From: Actinocorallia sp. API 0066
GTDB taxonomy: Bacteria > Actinomycetota > Actinomycetes > Streptosporangiales > Streptosporangiaceae
Direction of reading: 5' to 3'
Assembly: GCF_020991275.1 (NCBI RefSeq)
Contig: NZ_JAJLQY010000017.1
Coordinates: 1-64,000 of the forward strand
DNA length: 64,000 nucleotides
Below, piece by piece: positions 46,724 to 56,258 of this stretch (its first letter is position 1; the number at the start of each line of letters is the position of its first letter). The notes below the pieces were generated by a model. That model was given only the letters and a program-made list of their open reading frames with translations, was not told the origin of the DNA and ran no database searches. The translations under genes were made by a program, and so were the position numbers.

Positions 46724-48142
46724 ATGCTCCAGGGTCTGGCCGAAGAACTCCGGCGCGTCCTTCGGCCGGACTCTGTGATCGACGACCCCGTCCGGCTGCG
46801 CACCTACGAGTGCGACGGGCTGACCGTCCACCGGGCGCGGCCGGGCCTGGTCGTGCTGCCGGAGGCGGCCGAGGAGGTCGCCGCGGTGGTCCGCGCGTGT
46901 GTGGCGCGCGGCGTCCCTTACGTCGCGCGTGGCAGCGGCACCGGCCTTTCCGGCGGTGCCCTGCCGCGCACGGACGGGGTCCTCGTCGTGACGTCGAGGA
47001 TGCGGCGCATCCTTGAGATCGACTTGGACGACCAGAGGGCCGTCGTCGAGCCCGGGGTCATCAACCTGGACGTGTCCAAGGCCGTCCGTCCCGACGGCTA
47101 CCACTACGCGCCGGATCCTTCGAGCCAGCAGATCTGCTCGATCGGCGGGAACGTCGCGGAGAACTCGGGCGGGGCGCACTGCCTCAAGTACGGGTTCACC
47201 GCCAACCACGTGCTCGCCTGCGAGATCGTGACGCCCGAAGGCGAGATCGTCACCCTGGACGACGGCCCGGGGTACGACCTGCTCGGCGCGTTCGTCGGGG
47301 CCGAGGGGACACTCGGGATCACCACGAAGGTGACGGTCCGGCTTACCCGCAACCCGGAGGTCGTGCAGACGCTCCTGGCGGCGTTCTCCTCTATCGAGCA
47401 GGCGGGCGAGGCCGTCAGCGCGATCATCGGGGCGGGGATCGTCCCGGCGGCGATCGAGATGATGGACGCGCTCGCGATCGAGGCGGCCGAGGCTGCTGTC
47501 GCGTGCGGGTACCCCGAGAACGCGGGCGCGGTGCTCATCGTGGAGCTGGACGGCCCGGAGCCCGAGGTCGCCCACCAGTTCGCGCAGGTCAAGGCGCTGT
47601 GCCTGGACGCGTTCGAGCAGCGCGTGGCCCGTGACGACGCCGACAGGGCGCTCATCTGGAAGGGCCGCAAGTCGGCGTTCGCCGCGGTCGGGAGGATCTC
47701 CCCGGCCTACATCGTCCAGGACGGCGTCGTCCCCAGGACGTCGCTTCCGCGCGTCCTGGCGAGCATCGACAGGCTGTCGCGGGAGTCGGGCGTCAAGGTC
47801 GCCAACGTGTTCCACGCCGGGGACGGCAACCTGCATCCGCTCGTCCTCTTCGACGACGCGGAGGAGGGCGCCGAAGAGCGTGCCGAAGGCGTCTCGGGCG
47901 CCATCCTCGACCTGTGCATCACGCACGGCGGCTCCATCACCGGCGAGCACGGGGTGGGCGTGGACAAGGCGCGGTACATGCCGCGCATGTTCACCGACGC
48001 CGACCTCGACACGATGCAGCTACTGCGCTGCGCCCTGGACCCGGCCGGGCTGTGCAACCCCGGCAAGGTCTTCCCTACGCCGCGCCTGTGCGGCGAGATC
48101 CCGCGCGTGCGGCGGGGCGAACCGGAGGGGGAGCTGTACTGA
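46724..48142 (+). CDS. glcD: Glycolate oxidase subunit GlcD (FAD-linked oxidase)
   Basis: 472 residues, flavin subunit that oxidises glycolate to glyoxylate. FAD-binding PCMH fold with VARGSGTGLSGGALPRTDGVLV, SIGGNVAENSGGAHCLKYG and the C-terminal FAHAGDGNLHPLVLF and GEHGVGVDK motifs of GlcD/lactate dehydrogenase type. ATG at 46724 with AAGGAGCG ten bases upstream. It overlaps glcE by one base. Confidence 0.92.
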   Translation: MLQGLAEELRRVLRPDSVIDDPVRLRTYECDGLTVHRARPGLVVLPEAAEEVAAVVRACVARGVPYVARGSGTGLSGGALPRTDGVLVVTSRMRRILEIDLDDQRAVVEPGVINLDVSKAVRPDGYHYAPDPSSQQICSIGGNVAENSGGAHCLKYGFTANHVLACEIVTPEGEIVTLDDGPGYDLLGAFVGAEGTLGITTKVTVRLTRNPEVVQTLLAAFSSIEQAGEAVSAIIGAGIVPAAIEMMDALAIEAAEAAVACGYPENAGAVLIVELDGPEPEVAHQFAQVKALCLDAFEQRVARDDADRALIWKGRKSAFAAVGRISPAYIVQDGVVPRTSLPRVLASIDRLSRESGVKVANVFHAGDGNLHPLVLFDDAEEGAEERAEGVSGAILDLCITHGGSITGEHGVGVDKARYMPRMFTDADLDTMQLLRCALDPAGLCNPGKVFPTPRLCGEIPRVRRGEPEGELY

Positions 48143-49266
48143 TGTCGGCGTCAAGGCCGGGCGGCCCCGGCGACGAGGTCCTCGGTGTCCGCCCGGTGCG
48201 CGTGGAGCGGCCTGAGACGGTCGAGGAGGCTGCCGAGGCGCTGCGCCGGGCCCACGCCGAGGGGCTGACCGTCGTGCCGCGCGGCAACGGCACACGGCTG
48301 CACTGGGGCGGTGTCCCGCGCTCGTGCGACGTGCTGCTGGACACCCGGTCGCTGGACCGGGTCGTCGAGCACGCGGCGGGCGACCTCGTCGTCACCGTCG
48401 AGGCGGGGGTTCCGCTGGCCCGTCTCGCGGAGGTCCTCTCCCCGGCAGGGCAGCAGCTCGCCTTGGACTCCCCCGTCGAGGCGACCGTGGGCGGCGCCCT
48501 GGCCACCGCGTCGGCGGGCCCGCGGCGCCTCCTGTACGGGACGCCCCGGGACCTCCTCATCGGCGTGACGGTCGTGCGTGCCGACGGCGCGATCGTCAAG
48601 TCCGGAGGCAAGGTCGTGAAGAACGTCGCCGGATACGACCTCGGGAAGCTCTACACGGGTTCGTTCGGCACCCTGGGCCTCATCGTGCGCGCCTCCTTCC
48701 GCCTGCATCCCGTGCCCGCACAGCATGCCTACGTCACGGTGTCGGGGAGGGAGCCCCTGAAAGCCGTCCTCGCGCTGCTGCACTCCCCGCTGGTGCCGAG
48801 CGCGATCGAGCTGGACGGCGACGCCTCAGGGTCCGAGGTCGTCGCGCTGTTCGAGGGTTCCGCCGCCCAAGCGCGCGCGGCGGAGGCCGTCAGGCTGCTC
48901 GGAGGCGACGCCCGTGTGGGCGAGGAACCCGCGTGGTGGGGCGCCTACCCCGAGGGCGAGGTGCTCGTCGAGCTGCGGGCCAAGCCCAGCGAACTGCCGG
49001 ACGTGCTCTCGGTGGGCGGCGTCCGGGTACGGGGCTCGGCGGGCAGCGGCGTCTGGTTCCTCGCCGTCCCCGCGTCGGAGGCGGCCGAACTGGTGGTCCG
49101 CCTGCGCGCGCGCTGGACGGCGATCGTGCGTCACGCGCCCGTCGCCCTGCACGACGAGCTCGACCTGTGGGGCCCGTCTTCCACGCTCGCCCTGACGCGC
49201 AGGGTGAAGGACCAGTTCGATCCCGGCCACCGGCTTTCTCCCGGCCGCTTCATCGGAGGTGTCTAG
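48142..49266 (+). CDS. glcE: Glycolate oxidase subunit GlcE
   Basis: 374 residues, second FAD-binding subunit, smaller than GlcD. VVPRGNGTRLHWGGVPRSCDVLLDTRSL and SPVEATVGGALATASAGPRRLLYG, VVKNVAGYDLGKLYTGSFGTLG are typical of GlcE. It lacks the HAGDGN motif of GlcD, as expected. The start is fixed by a TGATG overlap with the glcD stop. Confidence 0.9.
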   Translation: MSASRPGGPGDEVLGVRPVRVERPETVEEAAEALRRAHAEGLTVVPRGNGTRLHWGGVPRSCDVLLDTRSLDRVVEHAAGDLVVTVEAGVPLARLAEVLSPAGQQLALDSPVEATVGGALATASAGPRRLLYGTPRDLLIGVTVVRADGAIVKSGGKVVKNVAGYDLGKLYTGSFGTLGLIVRASFRLHPVPAQHAYVTVSGREPLKAVLALLHSPLVPSAIELDGDASGSEVVALFEGSAAQARAAEAVRLLGGDARVGEEPAWWGAYPEGEVLVELRAKPSELPDVLSVGGVRVRGSAGSGVWFLAVPASEAAELVVRLRARWTAIVRHAPVALHDELDLWGPSSTLALTRRVKDQFDPGHRLSPGRFIGGV

Positions 49267-50606
49267 TGTCCGAGGCCACGCCCGACGCGGGCGCGGGCGC
49301 CCCGACCGGGGACGACCCGTTCGGCGCGCTCCTGGACGACTGCGTCCACTGCGGCTTCTGCCTTCCGACCTGCCCCACCTACGTGCTGTGGGGAGAGGAG
49401 ATGGACTCTCCGCGCGGGCGCATCCACCTCATGGCCCAGCACCACGAGGGCACCCCGCTCACCCCGGAGATGGCGGGCCACTTCGACGCCTGCCTGGGCT
49501 GCCTCGCGTGCGTCTCCTCCTGCCCGTCCGGCGTCCAGTACGACAAGCTGATCGACCACACCCGCGCCGAGGTCGAGCGGGAGCATCCGCGCACGGTCCC
49601 GGAACGGGCGCTGCGCGCGGCGATCTTCGCGCTGTTCCCGTACCCGCGCCGCCTGCGGGCCGTACGGGGCCCGCTGCGGCTCTACCAGGCCAGCGGGCTC
49701 GGCAGGGTCGTCCAGCCCGTCCTGGCCCGGCTCAGCCCCTCCCTGGCCGCGATGGAGCGGCTCGCGCCCCCGCTCGGGCGGGCGCGGCGGCTGCCGGAGC
49801 GGATCGGGGCGCGCGGCGAGCGGCGCGCCGCCGTCGGGATGCTCACCGGCTGTGTGCAGCGTGAGTTCTTCCCGCAGGTCAACTCGGCCACCGCGCGCGT
49901 GCTGGCGCTGGAGGGCTGCGACGTGCTCGTGCCCAAGGGACAGGGCTGCTGCGGGGCGCTGTCCTTGCACTCGGGGCGCACCGAGGAGGCCAAGGCGTTC
50001 GCCAGGGCGACGATCGAGGCGTTCGAGCGGGTGGACGCGATCGTCGTCAACTCGGCGGGCTGCGGCTCGGCGATGAAGGAGTACGCCGCGCTCTTCGCCG
50101 ACGAGCCCGCCTGGGCGGCGCGCGCCGCCGCGCTGAGCGGCAGGACGCGGGACTTCTCGGAGTTCCTCTCCGAGCTCGGCCCGCGCGCGCGACGACACCC
50201 CGTGGAAGTCACCGCCGCCTATCACGACGCCTGTCACCTGGCGCACGGCCAGGGCATCCGCAGCCAGCCGCGCGAGCTCCTCAGGGGCGTCCCCGGCCTG
50301 GATCTGCGCGAGGTGGCCGACCCCGACGTCTGCTGCGGCTCGGCCGGGACGTACAACCTTCTCCAGCCGGAGGCTGCCGACGCGCTCGGTGAGCGTAAGG
50401 CGATCCAGGTAGGCGCCACGGAAGCCGAGCTGTTGATAGCGGCCAACCCGGGCTGCACCGCTCAGATCGCGTCCGCGCTGGCCCGGCGGGGCACGGAGAT
50501 CGCGGTGGCGCATCCGGCGCAGGTGCTCGACGCGTCGTTGCGCGGGCTCGGCGCCACGCCACTCCTGTCACACCCTGATCAGATCGCACGGACAACCATG
50601 CGCTAG
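49266..50606 (+). CDS. glcF: Glycolate oxidase iron-sulfur subunit GlcF
   Basis: 446 residues. Two 4Fe-4S ferredoxin motifs, CVHCGFCLPTCPTY and CLGCLACVSSCPSG, pass electrons on to the membrane quinone pool; two CCG domains follow (GQGCCGALSLHSG, DVCCGSAGTYN). GTG start at 49266 overlaps the glcE stop by one base. With aceB it completes a glycolate to glyoxylate to malate route; isocitrate lyase is not present here. Confidence 0.92.
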   Translation: MSEATPDAGAGAPTGDDPFGALLDDCVHCGFCLPTCPTYVLWGEEMDSPRGRIHLMAQHHEGTPLTPEMAGHFDACLGCLACVSSCPSGVQYDKLIDHTRAEVEREHPRTVPERALRAAIFALFPYPRRLRAVRGPLRLYQASGLGRVVQPVLARLSPSLAAMERLAPPLGRARRLPERIGARGERRAAVGMLTGCVQREFFPQVNSATARVLALEGCDVLVPKGQGCCGALSLHSGRTEEAKAFARATIEAFERVDAIVVNSAGCGSAMKEYAALFADEPAWAARAAALSGRTRDFSEFLSELGPRARRHPVEVTAAYHDACHLAHGQGIRSQPRELLRGVPGLDLREVADPDVCCGSAGTYNLLQPEAADALGERKAIQVGATEAELLIAANPGCTAQIASALARRGTEIAVAHPAQVLDASLRGLGATPLLSHPDQIARTTMR

Positions 50607-50639
50607 GCTCCGGACGAGCTCCCCAGATTGGACGTTCCA

Positions 50640-51275
50640 ATGTCTGGATCGCACCGTTCACCAGGAAGCCGGCGCAAGAAGCGGAGCCGCAAGGGCACCG
50701 TCGTGGCCGCCACGGCACTCGTCGGCCTGCTCGCCGTCGCGGCGATCGCCGCGGGCTCCTACATCGCCCGCCAGACCGGCGCCGGCGCCGAGGAGCCCGC
50801 TCCCGGCGCCGCGGGGCTGCCCCGGCCCGCCACCGGCGAGCCCCTGACGCTCACCGACACCGACGGCCACAGCTACCGGATCTCCGCCGTCGCGGCCGGC
50901 CGCGCCGAGGACGGCCGCGCGTACGCCGAGTACGTCATCGCGAACGCGGGCGACGCCCAGGTGCCGCTGGAGACTCCGGGCGACCTCTTCGTCGCCAAGG
51001 ACAAGTCGACGGCCACCGCGTGCATGGAGCAGCCGGGAGCACCCTCCGACCTCTGCACCCCGCCCAACTCCACCGAGGTGCTCGGCCCCGTGGACGGCTC
51101 CCCCGACGTCGTGAGCGACGGCGTGGACGAGTACATGCCCCCGCACGCGGAGTATCTCGTCCGGATCATCACCGACGACGAGGTCCAGGAACTCGGCGCC
51201 GACGACATCGGGTTGTACGTCTGGAACGTGAGGTTCATTCAGGACCGCAAGGCACGGCTCGTCACCCTGCCCTGA
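50640..51275 (+). CDS. Membrane-anchored secreted protein of unknown function (paralogue 1)
   Basis: 211 residues: Arg/Lys/Ser-rich cytosolic start MSGSHRSPGSRRKKRSRK, one transmembrane helix (TVVAATALVGLLAVAAIAAGSY), then an exported beta-rich domain of about 165 residues with a Cys pair spaced C-x10-C and the ending YVWNVRFI. It resembles actinomycete DUF4352-like telokin domains only loosely. ATG at 50640. The following gene encodes a close structural copy. Confidence 0.65.
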   Translation: MSGSHRSPGSRRKKRSRKGTVVAATALVGLLAVAAIAAGSYIARQTGAGAEEPAPGAAGLPRPATGEPLTLTDTDGHSYRISAVAAGRAEDGRAYAEYVIANAGDAQVPLETPGDLFVAKDKSTATACMEQPGAPSDLCTPPNSTEVLGPVDGSPDVVSDGVDEYMPPHAEYLVRIITDDEVQELGADDIGLYVWNVRFIQDRKARLVTLP

Positions 51276-51393
51276 CTTACCCCCATTTGTCCCCCCACCT
51301 GGGGTTTTCTCCCGGTTTGGGGTAGGCGCGGGGCGGATCGCTCCACTATGCTGCTGCGCCACCCACCCCTTTCCTCACTCCCCGGGAACCTCC

Positions 51394-52056
51394 TTGTCAG
51401 GCAGCCACCGCAGCCACCGCGCCATGCCCGCGCGGCGTAAGAAGACGAGCGGCGGACCGGCCGTCCTGGTCGGCGTCTCGCTCGCCGTCGTCGCCGTCAC
51501 CGGCGCGGCGTTCCTCCTCCTCCGCCCCGACGGCTCGGCCGCCGAGGGCGGGCCCGGTTCGACCGGGAACGCCGCCGTCACCGGCCTTCCCACCGTCCCC
51601 AAGCCCAAGACCGGCACCCCGCTCAACGTCACCAACAGCGAGGACGTCGCCTACTCGCTGGCCGCCGCCGAGGCGGGCATCGACGACGAGGGCCACGCCT
51701 ACATCGACTACGTCATCACCAACAAGAGCGAGGAGACCGCCCCCTACGAGGCGCCCGCCCAACTGTTCCTCCCCGAGGGGGACGCGGGCACCGACAGGTG
51801 CGCCGACCAGGAAGGCACCGACCCCGGCCTGTGCAGCCCGCCCACCACAAACGTGATCACGGGGCTGCTCGACCCGGCCAAGCCGCCCACCACCGAGGCG
51901 GGCGACACCTACATGCCGCCCGGCGCGGCGTTCCTGGTGCGCACCACGACCAAGGAGCCCGTCGCGGAGACGGCGAGCCCCGAGGATCTCAGGCTGTACA
52001 TCTGGAACGTCCGCTTCATTCCGTCCCGGATAGCGCGCGAGATCCCGCTCCCCTGA
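51394..52056 (+). CDS. Membrane-anchored secreted protein of unknown function (paralogue 2)
   Basis: 220 residues with the same layout as the preceding gene: MSGSHRS start, basic cytosolic tail, one helix (AVLVGVSLAVVAVTGAAFLLL), a Gly/Ser linker, and a domain with C-x10-C, the shared YMPP.A..LVR segment and YIWNVRFI. The start is TTG at 51394; comparison with paralogue 1 decides it, because an upstream start is absent and the MSGSHRS motif would be lost otherwise. Its 3' end overlaps the next gene on the other strand by 41 bp. Confidence 0.65.
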   Translation: MSGSHRSHRAMPARRKKTSGGPAVLVGVSLAVVAVTGAAFLLLRPDGSAAEGGPGSTGNAAVTGLPTVPKPKTGTPLNVTNSEDVAYSLAAAEAGIDDEGHAYIDYVITNKSEETAPYEAPAQLFLPEGDAGTDRCADQEGTDPGLCSPPTTNVITGLLDPAKPPTTEAGDTYMPPGAAFLVRTTTKEPVAETASPEDLRLYIWNVRFIPSRIAREIPLP

Positions 52057-53713
52057 CGTCGTCCCCCTTGCGGAACCCGATGTCCTCGTAGGACAGGCTC
52101 GCCAGGCCGGTCGCCCCGATGTTGGCCAGGCGGGCGTCCACCGCGACGAGCTGGGGCCGCTGGTACAGGGGGATGACGGCGGCCGTCCGCCACAGGAGCG
52201 TGTCCGCGCGGCCCACGAGACGGCGGCCTTGCGCGGGGTCGAGGGTGCGGCCCGCCTTGGCCAGGAGCGTGTCCACCCTCGGGTCGCCCGCGCCCGTGAA
52301 GTTCTGGCCGCCGTCCGTGGTGAACACCGAGGTCATCCAGGAGACGGGGAACGGGCCGCCGAGCCAGGAGAACGCGACGATGTCGAAGTCGCCGCGCGCG
52401 ACGTACTGGGCGATCATCGTGTTCGGCGGCACCGGGCGCAGCACCACCCGGACGCCCGCCTCCGCCAGGAGCGCCTGGACGAGTTCGGCTTCTTCCCGGT
52501 AGGCGGTGTTCCCCGCCGGAATGACATAGCTGAGCACGGGACGGGCACCCGCGAGCAGCCGCCGGGCCTCGGCCAGGTCGCGGGCGGGGGCGCGATCGCG
52601 GTAGCCGGGCTGGCCCGCGACGAAGAAGTGGCTGCCCAGGGTGCGCACGGGGGCGTCCAGGCGGCCCAGGGCGGCCCTGGCGAGCAGTTCCCGGTCCAGG
52701 GCCAGCAGGACCGCCCTGCGGACCCGAGGATCGGCCAGGGGGCCGCGCGCGGCGTTGAGGGTCAGGTGCTTCCAGTCGGCGCCCGCCGCGCGCCGCACCC
52801 GCGCCCACGGCAGCGACCCGGCCCGCAGGTACGCGCCGACGTCGCCGCCCACGTCGAGCAGGTCGATCTCCCGGTTCGCGAACGCCCCCGCCCTGGCGGC
52901 GGCGTCCAGGGCGCGGAAGCGGATCTCGGCGAGCCTGGCGGGCCGCCCCCACCAGCGCGGGTCGCGCTCGACCGTCACCGTGCCCGCCCTGGCGTCCAGC
53001 GCCCGCACCTTGAAGGGGCCCGCGGTGACGGGTATCGCGTTCAGCCAGCCGCGGTCGAAGACGACGGGATCGGCGGACGTCGAGGCCGGGTACAGGGGGC
53101 TGAACAGCGCCTTCCAGTCGCCGAACGGCCTGCGGAAGACGACGACGACTTCCCCGTCCCGCTTTCCCGCGCGTACCTTCGCGATCTCCGTGTAGCCCGT
53201 GGCGGACGCGATCGGGAACCGCTCGTCGCGTCCGGAGAGGGCCCGCGCCTGGGCGGCGAAGTCACGCACCCCGATCCGGCGGCCGTCCGACCACCGCGCC
53301 GCCGGGTTCACCCGGTACCGCACGGTCTGCGGAGAACGCCGGATCACCCGGGCGTCGAGCAGATAGTCCCGATCCGGTGTGACGCGGCCCGTGTCGTCGG
53401 ACTTCATCGGATACGGCAGGACCGCCCGCAGCACGAGGTCGGCGGCCCCGTCCATGCCGCCCACATGGTGGAAGTTCCACTGCGCCGGAAACGCGGGCAG
53501 CGGCCACCGCAGCACCCCGCCGTCCCGCACCTCCCCGCGCGCCGCGGGCCCCAGATCCGACGCCCCGGCCTCCGCCACGGGCACCCGCGCCACCGGCGCG
53601 CACCCCGCCACCACCACAACCCCGATCAGCCACCCGACCCCTACCCGTATCAGCCGGGCAAGACGGCCGACCCCCAGGGGGCGGGCCGGGGCGGGTCGTG
53701 GGGTGGACCTCAT
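52016..53713 (-). CDS. ABC transporter substrate-binding lipoprotein (peptide/nickel type, SBP family 5)
   Basis: 565 residues. A lipoprotein signal ends in VAGC with the lipidated Cys at 38. The SBP_bac_5 fold shows RYRVNPAARWSDGRRIGVRDF, GPFKVRALDARAGTVTVERDPRWWG, ADWKHLTLNAARGPLADPRVRRAVLLALDR and GDFDIVAFSWLGG. It probably captures oligopeptides, though nickel or sugar ligands occur in the family. The ATG at 53713 overlaps the ATPase stop (ATGA), so it is the last gene of the importer operon, an unusual position since it is normally first. Confidence 0.85.
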   Translation of the reverse strand: MRSTPRPAPARPLGVGRLARLIRVGVGWLIGVVVVAGCAPVARVPVAEAGASDLGPAARGEVRDGGVLRWPLPAFPAQWNFHHVGGMDGAADLVLRAVLPYPMKSDDTGRVTPDRDYLLDARVIRRSPQTVRYRVNPAARWSDGRRIGVRDFAAQARALSGRDERFPIASATGYTEIAKVRAGKRDGEVVVVFRRPFGDWKALFSPLYPASTSADPVVFDRGWLNAIPVTAGPFKVRALDARAGTVTVERDPRWWGRPARLAEIRFRALDAAARAGAFANREIDLLDVGGDVGAYLRAGSLPWARVRRAAGADWKHLTLNAARGPLADPRVRRAVLLALDRELLARAALGRLDAPVRTLGSHFFVAGQPGYRDRAPARDLAEARRLLAGARPVLSYVIPAGNTAYREEAELVQALLAEAGVRVVLRPVPPNTMIAQYVARGDFDIVAFSWLGGPFPVSWMTSVFTTDGGQNFTGAGDPRVDTLLAKAGRTLDPAQGRRLVGRADTLLWRTAAVIPLYQRPQLVAVDARLANIGATGLASLSYEDIGFRKGDDVRGAGSRALSGTE

Positions 53714-55434
53714 GGGGTGGTCCTTCCGGCGTGCAGCGTGAGGGTGCGGTCGGCCAGGGCGGCGAGGACGTCGGCGTCGTGCGAGACGAGGAGGCAGGAC
53801 AGGCCGAGGCGGGCGCGCAGGTCGGCGAGCAGGGCGACGACGCCCGCCTTGGCGCCGGGGTCGAGGGCGGAGACGGGCTCGTCCAGGAGGAGCAGGCCCG
53901 GCGCGAGGGCCAGCGCGCGCGCTATCGCGACGCGCTGGCGTTGGCCGCCCGACAGCGCGTGCGGGTGCCGGGCGGCGAGCTCGGGAGGCAGCTCCACAAG
54001 GCGGAGGAGTTCCTCGACCCGGCCCTGGACGGGCCTGCCGTGCACGCGCAGAGGTTCGGCGACGGTACGGCCGACCGTCATCCGCGGGTCGAGGGACGCC
54101 CACGGGTCCTGGAACACCGGCTGGATCCGCGCCCGCAGCGCCCGCCGCTCGCGCCGCCCGAGCCCGCCGGTGTCCCGCCCGTAGACGGCGATCGTGCCCC
54201 GCTCGGGCGCGGCGAGCCGCAGCACCTCCCGCAGCAGCGTCGTCTTCCCCACGCCCGAGGCCCCCGCCAGCCCCACGATCTCCCCCGGCCCCACCTCCAA
54301 CGACACCCCGTCCAGCACCCGCCTCCCACCGACCGTCCGCACCAACTCCCGCACCACCAACACCGGAGGCCCACAAGCCGCTCCGCCCCCCGCGCGCACA
54401 CGAGCACCGCCCGAAGCCAACACGGAAGGCGCACCACCCAAAGCCACACGCCCAGAGCCGCTCTCCAATGGAGTCACCGAATCCAAGGACGCACCCTCCA
54501 CCGAAGGCCCGGCGTCATCCGAGGAACCACGCCCAAGGCCGGTCTCGAATGGACCCACCGAATCCAAGGGCGCACCCCCCACCGAAGGCCCCACGTCGTC
54601 CGAGGAACCGCACCCGGGGTCGGTCACCGTGGGCGCGTCGCCAGGCTCGGGCCCGTGCGGGAAGCGGTGGGCGGGGTCAGGTTCCGTGAGCACGCCACCG
54701 GGCTCGGACTCGGGCGGGGAATGCTGAGCGGGGTCAGTTGCCGTGGGCGCGTCGCCGGAGGTGGGGGTGAGGGTGCCGTGTTGGAGGGTGAGGACGCGGG
54801 TGGCGCGGTGGGCGACGAGGGAGGTGTCGTGGGAGATGAGCAGGAGGGTGCTGCCGGAGTCGCGGCACAGGGCGCACAGGAGGTCCATGACCTGGTCGCG
54901 GACGGCCGGGTCGAGCGCGGCGGTCGGCTCGTCGGCGACGACCACGGCGGGGCGGTGCGCGAGCGCCATCGCGATGAGGACGCGCTGGCGCTGGCCGCCC
55001 GACAGCTCGGCCGGGTAGGCGCGGTACCTGTCGGCGGGGATGCCGACCCGGACGAGGAGTTCCACGGCCCGCGCGCGGGCCCCGTCGCGTCCCGCGTGCA
55101 CCCGTACCGCCTCGGCTACCTGCGCGCCGACCCTCCGCACCGGCGTCAGCGCCGCGAGGGGGTCCTGGGGGATGAGCGCGATGGACGCGCCACGCAGCCG
55201 CGACCAGGCACGATCACCCAGGCCGTGCACAGGCCGTCCGGCGAGGTGGATCTCACCCGCGCAGGTCGCGCCGCGCGGCAGCAGCCCGAGCAGCGCCAGC
55301 GCGACGGCCGACTTGCCCGCCCCCGACGGGCCCGTCAGCGCGACGACCTCTCCGGCGCGCGCCTCGAAGCTCGCGCCGCGCACCGTCTCGCGTCCCTCGT
55401 AGGCGATCCGCAGATCACGCACGCGCAGGTTCAC
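53710..55434 (-). CDS. Fused double ATPase of a peptide-type ABC importer (DppD-DppF fusion)
   Basis: 574 residues carrying two complete ATPase domains: the first (1-235) with Walker A GPSGAGKS at 35-42, LSGGQRQRVLIAMAL and DEPTAALD; the second (about 345-574) with LAGASGVGKTT, LSGGQRQRVAIARAL and DEPVSALD. The 110-residue linker is Pro/Asp/Gly/Ser-rich and holds a tandem repeat (GSSDD.GPSV.GA.LDSV, twice, about 31 residues). GTG at 55434 follows GGAGGAAAG. The fusion replaces the usual pair of separate ATPase genes. Confidence 0.88.
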   Translation of the reverse strand: MNLRVRDLRIAYEGRETVRGASFEARAGEVVALTGPSGAGKSAVALALLGLLPRGATCAGEIHLAGRPVHGLGDRAWSRLRGASIALIPQDPLAALTPVRRVGAQVAEAVRVHAGRDGARARAVELLVRVGIPADRYRAYPAELSGGQRQRVLIAMALAHRPAVVVADEPTAALDPAVRDQVMDLLCALCRDSGSTLLLISHDTSLVAHRATRVLTLQHGTLTPTSGDAPTATDPAQHSPPESEPGGVLTEPDPAHRFPHGPEPGDAPTVTDPGCGSSDDVGPSVGGAPLDSVGPFETGLGRGSSDDAGPSVEGASLDSVTPLESGSGRVALGGAPSVLASGGARVRAGGGAACGPPVLVVRELVRTVGGRRVLDGVSLEVGPGEIVGLAGASGVGKTTLLREVLRLAAPERGTIAVYGRDTGGLGRRERRALRARIQPVFQDPWASLDPRMTVGRTVAEPLRVHGRPVQGRVEELLRLVELPPELAARHPHALSGGQRQRVAIARALALAPGLLLLDEPVSALDPGAKAGVVALLADLRARLGLSCLLVSHDADVLAALADRTLTLHAGRTTP

Positions 55435-56258
55435 CTTTCCTCCAGCGCGCGGTGCAGGCCGTTGCCTACGAGGTTGACGGCGAGCACGAGGGCGACGAGC
55501 AGGAGCGCGGGCGGCAGGAACAGCCACGGCTGCACGGTCGCGACGGGCGTGCCCTCCGCGATGAGCGTGCCCAACGAGACGTCAGGGGGCCGCACCCCGA
55601 ACCCGAGGAAGGCGAGGCCGCTCTCCCCGAGGATCGCCAGCCCGACGTTGACGGCGGCGTCCGCGACGAGCAGGCCGCCCAGGTTGGGCAGGATGTGCCG
55701 GAGCACGATGCGCGCGCGCGACGCCCCGAGGTACTCGGCGGCCAGGACGAACTCGCGGGCCCGCAGCGAGCGCGTCTGGGCCCGCACCGCCCGCGCCGTC
55801 AGCGGCCACAGCAGGACGGCGAGCAGCAGCACGAGCTGCGCCGAGGACGCCCCCTCCGGGGCCACCACGGCCACCAGGAGGACCCCGGGCAGCACGAGCA
55901 GCAGGTCGGTCGCGCCCATGAGGATCCGGTCGGCCAGGCCGCCCGTGAGGCCCGCGAACGCGCCGACGACGGCGGCGACGGCGGTGGCGAGCACGCCGGC
56001 GGCGATCCCGAGCAGGAGCGAGGCGCGCATCCCGCGCATGGTCAGCGCGAACACGTCGCGGCCGGTGCCGGTGGTGCCGAACCAGTGCCGCGCCGACGGG
56101 CCCTCGCGCAGCGCCGTCAGGTCGAGTTCGCGCCAGCCGTCGCCGCCGCGCGTCAGCGCGGCGAGCCCGAGCACGCCGAGCACCAGCAGCCCTGCGAGGA
56201 CTGCCCTGTCCCGCCGTATTCCGGGCCACGCTCGTGTGACGGAAGCCGGGGCGCTCAC
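55431..56258 (-). CDS. Peptide-type ABC transporter permease (DppC/OppC-like)
   Basis: 275 residues, about six transmembrane helices, with HWFGTTGTGRDVFALTMRGMRASLLLG at the start and the EAA loop AAEYLGASRARIVLRHILPNLGG on the cytosolic side, which contacts the ATPase. GTG at 56258 overlaps the stop of the preceding permease by four bases. Second permease of the importer. Confidence 0.88.
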   Translation of the reverse strand: MSAPASVTRAWPGIRRDRAVLAGLLVLGVLGLAALTRGGDGWRELDLTALREGPSARHWFGTTGTGRDVFALTMRGMRASLLLGIAAGVLATAVAAVVGAFAGLTGGLADRILMGATDLLLVLPGVLLVAVVAPEGASSAQLVLLLAVLLWPLTARAVRAQTRSLRAREFVLAAEYLGASRARIVLRHILPNLGGLLVADAAVNVGLAILGESGLAFLGFGVRPPDVSLGTLIAEGTPVATVQPWLFLPPALLLVALVLAVNLVGNGLHRALEER

